Below are positions 4,681 through 6,879 of a stretch of DNA of 6,879 bases, piece by piece. Positions within the stretch are counted from its first letter, which is position 1. The number at the start of each line of letters is the position of its first letter. Made by a program: the position numbers and the translations under genes. The stretch is taken from contig CAYNFT010000099.1 in assembly GCA_964396535.1 (NCBI GenBank), forward strand, positions 1-6,879. The letters run 5' to 3'. The notes beneath the pieces were generated by a model, which worked only from the letters and a program-made list of their open reading frames with translations, ran no database searches and was not told the origin of the DNA. Source of the DNA: CAYNFT01 sp964396535 (GTDB lineage Bacteria; Chloroflexota; Dehalococcoidia; Dehalococcoidales; UBA2162).

Positions 4681-6759
4681 TTATCTTTCCTCCACAAGTG
4701 ACTGAATGGGAAAATTCAAGGTTATGGTAGTTCCCGCATCTTCGCTTGTCTTTATCTTGATACCCCCTCCCAATGTCTCCGCCCTCTGTTTCATGCCCAG
4801 CAAGCCCATATGCCCTACAGATATGGCACTATCCAGCGTTTGAGAGAGGTCAAAACCTCTGCCATTGTCACGAACCTCGACCAAGAACTTCTCTGGCTGA
4901 TACTGTAGACGGAGACTTACCTTGGTAGCATTAGCATGCTTTCGGATGTTAGTAAGAGCTTCCTGGACTGCTCGATAAACAGTTATCTCTACGTTTGATG
5001 GAAGCCTGCCCGGTTCGCCTATTTCAATAAATCTGCAATTCAGGCCATCGGCCTTCAAATCCTTAAGGCTCAGCTGCAGGGCATGGGTAAGCCCTAACTC
5101 ATCCAAGACTGGTGGGCGGAGGCCGATCACTATCCGGCGCAATTCCTTGAGGCTTGTATCGATGGTGTTTTCCATCTCAGTCAGTTCATCTCGAACTTCA
5201 TGGCTGTCATTTCCCGAAAGGAGTGCGTTGACGGTCTGAACACGATATGAGGCAGCAGCGAGCCATTGAGCAACGCTGTCATGGAGGTCGGCGGAAATCC
5301 TCTCTCGCTCCTCCTCCTGGGCTAAGACTGCCCGTGCCAGGAGCTGCTCCACTTGAGTTTGTTGCTTTTTAATGCTATCAAACATCCTGGCATTTTCCAT
5401 TATGATGCCAGCTTGGTTTGCCATGCTCATTACCAGCTCCATGTCCTCTTGCAAGTAGACACTGCCCGATAGCTTGCTACCCATGGCTAAAATGCCAATT
5501 AGCTTACCACGGCTCTTAATGGGGCACAGGAGCCTTAAGTTGGAGTCAACTAATCCCTCCCTTTCCGTCTGCCGAAGTCCCTTAAGTTGGGGGATGCTAT
5601 CAATCTGCTTTAGGTCAAGGGGGGTAGATTCTTTCTCTAGCCAGGTGACAACAGGGTTATCAAGACCAAATCTAAGGTCATTTCTTAATCTGTCTCTTGT
5701 CTGTGGATAAGTAAATTGAGTGGTGAAATCGCCACTGCTAGCATCTTCAAATAGCAATTTGACGTGTGGGGTGCTTAGAGCCTTACTTATTGTGAGCAAC
5801 ATTTCGTCAGCCAGTTCATTTAGGTTAATAATGCTGCCCATTTTACTACTGAAGTTGAGCAATGTCTGACGGTAGTGATAGGTTCCCCCGTAAAAGAAGC
5901 GGTCTACCCACTCTTGGATAGCATGCCTTAGCGGGCGAGCCAGAAATGCCAGCAGGAGGGTTAAAGCAGAGGCAGGCAGTAGGATAATGTGAAACGGCTG
6001 GCCCGGGAAGAACATGTGTCCCAGTAATACCGCACCTGAATAAATGCCCGTGAGGCACACCACTACAAGAAAGTATACTAGCGCCCTTCGTGCTACAACT
6101 CTGATGTCAAGAAGCTGATATCTTAGGACAGCGTAGCCAATTATTAGGGTATTAGCAATGTTACCAATATGGTCTACGGAATAGTTTGCTAAGGTAGGTA
6201 CAAAGTTAGTGGCCATAAATAGTACCCAGATAGAGACAGCAGCCAGCAGGTAGCCAAGTCTGTTTCTATCCTGAGGGTTAGTCGCCCTTCTAAATCCCTG
6301 TACCAGGTAGAATATAGCCGTGCCTAAAAATACAGAATCGACGACGGTAACCATTGATTGACAAAATATGTCATGCTCAAAATATAATATACCATCAACA
6401 ACATAGGAGCTTGTTAGCATACCCCCCTGGCTGACAAAGATGGTAAGTCCTATAATTCCGGCGTATCCCAGGAAGGTCATTTTCCCGGCAGATTTATTGA
6501 AGAAAGTGCGCATAAAGTGATAGTAGATGATTGTTGTTGAACCGCCCGCCACAATGAGAATCCTGTGCCACATGATTGTCTGGGTGGGAAAATAATCGGC
6601 GTGCAGGATAAAGGAGGTAAAACTCCACAGCATTGATACTGCCAGGTAAAAGATGAAGACCTTGTGCACCTTGGCTAAGGGACGACGTGTAGCAACAAGC
6701 CCAATTAGTACCATATAGGCGATGACGCTGATAAATGGTACTAGAGCGTAGATATTCAC
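4681..6759 (-). CDS. Membrane sensor histidine kinase, NarX/DegS type, 692 aa
   Basis: An N-terminal block of about seven membrane spans (roughly 4-24, 32-52, 62-85, 94-111, 136-155, 167-187, 195-215), like the 7TM sensor region of some kinases, is followed by two more (226-247, 254-275). The linker then reads WVDRFFYGGTYHYRQTL (284-300). A GAF-like domain (about 308-458) and a short coiled coil (459-485) precede the HisKA_3 domain with phospho-acceptor H493 in ADLHDSVAQW. The HATPase domain has N604 (QEALTNIRKHA), the G1 box DNGRGF (631-636) and the G2 box GHMGLLGM (649-656). All catalytic motifs are intact. The start is GTG at 6759; the frame has a stop a few codons upstream, and AAGGAG (6771-6776) lies 11 bases before it. 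The stimulus is unknown; no periplasmic sensor domain is visible, so sensing may be within the membrane or by the GAF domain. It leads the minus-strand signalling cluster. Confidence 0.93.
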   Translation of the reverse strand: MNIYALVPFISVIAYMVLIGLVATRRPLAKVHKVFIFYLAVSMLWSFTSFILHADYFPTQTIMWHRILIVAGGSTTIIYYHFMRTFFNKSAGKMTFLGYAGIIGLTIFVSQGGMLTSSYVVDGILYFEHDIFCQSMVTVVDSVFLGTAIFYLVQGFRRATNPQDRNRLGYLLAAVSIWVLFMATNFVPTLANYSVDHIGNIANTLIIGYAVLRYQLLDIRVVARRALVYFLVVVCLTGIYSGAVLLGHMFFPGQPFHIILLPASALTLLLAFLARPLRHAIQEWVDRFFYGGTYHYRQTLLNFSSKMGSIINLNELADEMLLTISKALSTPHVKLLFEDASSGDFTTQFTYPQTRDRLRNDLRFGLDNPVVTWLEKESTPLDLKQIDSIPQLKGLRQTEREGLVDSNLRLLCPIKSRGKLIGILAMGSKLSGSVYLQEDMELVMSMANQAGIIMENARMFDSIKKQQTQVEQLLARAVLAQEEERERISADLHDSVAQWLAAASYRVQTVNALLSGNDSHEVRDELTEMENTIDTSLKELRRIVIGLRPPVLDELGLTHALQLSLKDLKADGLNCRFIEIGEPGRLPSNVEITVYRAVQEALTNIRKHANATKVSLRLQYQPEKFLVEVRDNGRGFDLSQTLDSAISVGHMGLLGMKQRAETLGGGIKIKTSEDAGTTITLNFPIQSLVEER
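4689..4693 (-). promoter_or_regulatory. Ribosome binding site of the first response regulator, inside the kinase gene
   Basis: GGAGG on the minus strand is part of the codons for the last residues of the kinase (Val-Glu-Glu-Arg-stop) and lies 8 bases before the regulator ATG at 4680. With stop and start codons adjacent (TAAATG), this arrangement favours re-initiation by the same ribosomes. Confidence 0.7.
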
Positions 6760-6791
6760 TTCAGACCCCGCTCCTTCTTAAAGCTCATTTA

Positions 6792-6810
6792 ATATTAAAC
6801 CCTTTAATAT
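6792..6810 (-). other. All-A/U hairpin in the kinase leader
   Basis: On the minus strand ATATTAAA and TTTAATAT form a perfect 8-bp inverted repeat around GGG. It lies within the predicted 5' leader, about 33 bases before the GTG. The overlapping plus-strand sequence TTTAATATTAAA (6788-6799) is also a 12-base palindrome, so the site could instead be an operator. An all-A/U stem is weak as an RNA structure. Confidence 0.35.
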
Positions 6811-6825
6811 ACTGCAGGCAATGAT

Positions 6826-6854
6826 ATTATCCACCGTCATATCATACCTGTCAA
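6826..6854 (-). promoter_or_regulatory. Strong sigma70-type promoter of the kinase/regulator cluster
   Basis: On the minus strand a consensus -35 TTGACA (6849-6854) and -10 GATAAT (6826-6831) are separated by exactly 17 bases. The transcription start should be near 6819, giving a leader of about 60 bases. The -35 is part of a tandem 9-base repeat that supplies a second TTGACA just upstream. Confidence 0.75.
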
Positions 6855-6866
6855 GGTTGTCAAGGT
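6849..6866 (-). repeat. Tandem 9-base repeat at the -35 region
   Basis: On the minus strand ACCTTGACA occurs twice in immediate succession (6858-6866 and 6849-6857). The copy nearer the gene supplies the -35 box. The second copy is a spare -35, or half of a direct-repeat binding site for a regulator such as the NarL-type protein of this cluster (inference). Confidence 0.6.
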
Positions 6867-6879
6867 ATAGAACGATTGC

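Noticed and set aside
5474..6058. Plus-strand (5474-5710) and minus-strand (5846-6058) frames inside the kinase gene
   Set aside because: Both are out of frame with an intact kinase and have no ribosome binding sites or recognisable motifs.

Overview
The window looks like a chromosomal segment of an uncultured bacterium, most likely Chloroflexota of the Dehalococcoidia type. That placement is an inference from the style of the proteins (a multi-membrane-span NarX-type sensor kinase, receiver domains followed by an unfamiliar output domain, a 290-residue prephenate dehydrogenase without an ACT domain) and from the G/C-run hairpin repeats between genes. No rRNA, tRNA, CRISPR array, transposase or integrase gene is visible.

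Left part (1-1781): a single plus-strand gene (308-1495) encodes a Shedu-like (SduA/DUF4263) predicted nuclease, a family known from anti-phage defence. It has an unrecognised N-terminal half and apparently no 5' untranslated region, because a perfect extended -10 box ends only 7 bases before the ATG. Two related G/C-run hairpin elements, in opposite orientation (about 20-151 and 1620-1723), bracket it. Each carries a terminator-like stem at its Shedu-proximal end. Between the left element and the Shedu gene lies a divergent minus-strand reading frame of about 45 codons that reads sensibly only if one frameshift in an AG repeat is allowed.

Middle (1782-2654): tyrA, a stand-alone prephenate dehydrogenase with its own promoter and ribosome binding site. 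It converges on the right-hand gene cluster with only five bases between the two stop codons.

Right part (6866 down to 2660, minus strand): a four-gene signalling cluster. A strong promoter drives a GTG-started membrane histidine kinase (nine predicted spans, GAF, HisKA_3, HATPase). A NarL-type response regulator follows, with TAA and ATG directly abutting. After a 210-base gap comes a second response regulator whose receiver is about 70% identical to the first but whose LuxR helix-turn-helix is replaced by a domain of predicted ferredoxin-like topology. Last is a small stand-alone winged-helix protein. A reasonable model is one sensor feeding two duplicated receivers: one acts directly on DNA, the other acts through its new output domain, possibly on the adjacent winged-helix protein. 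The model is inference; the layout and domain calls are read from the sequence.
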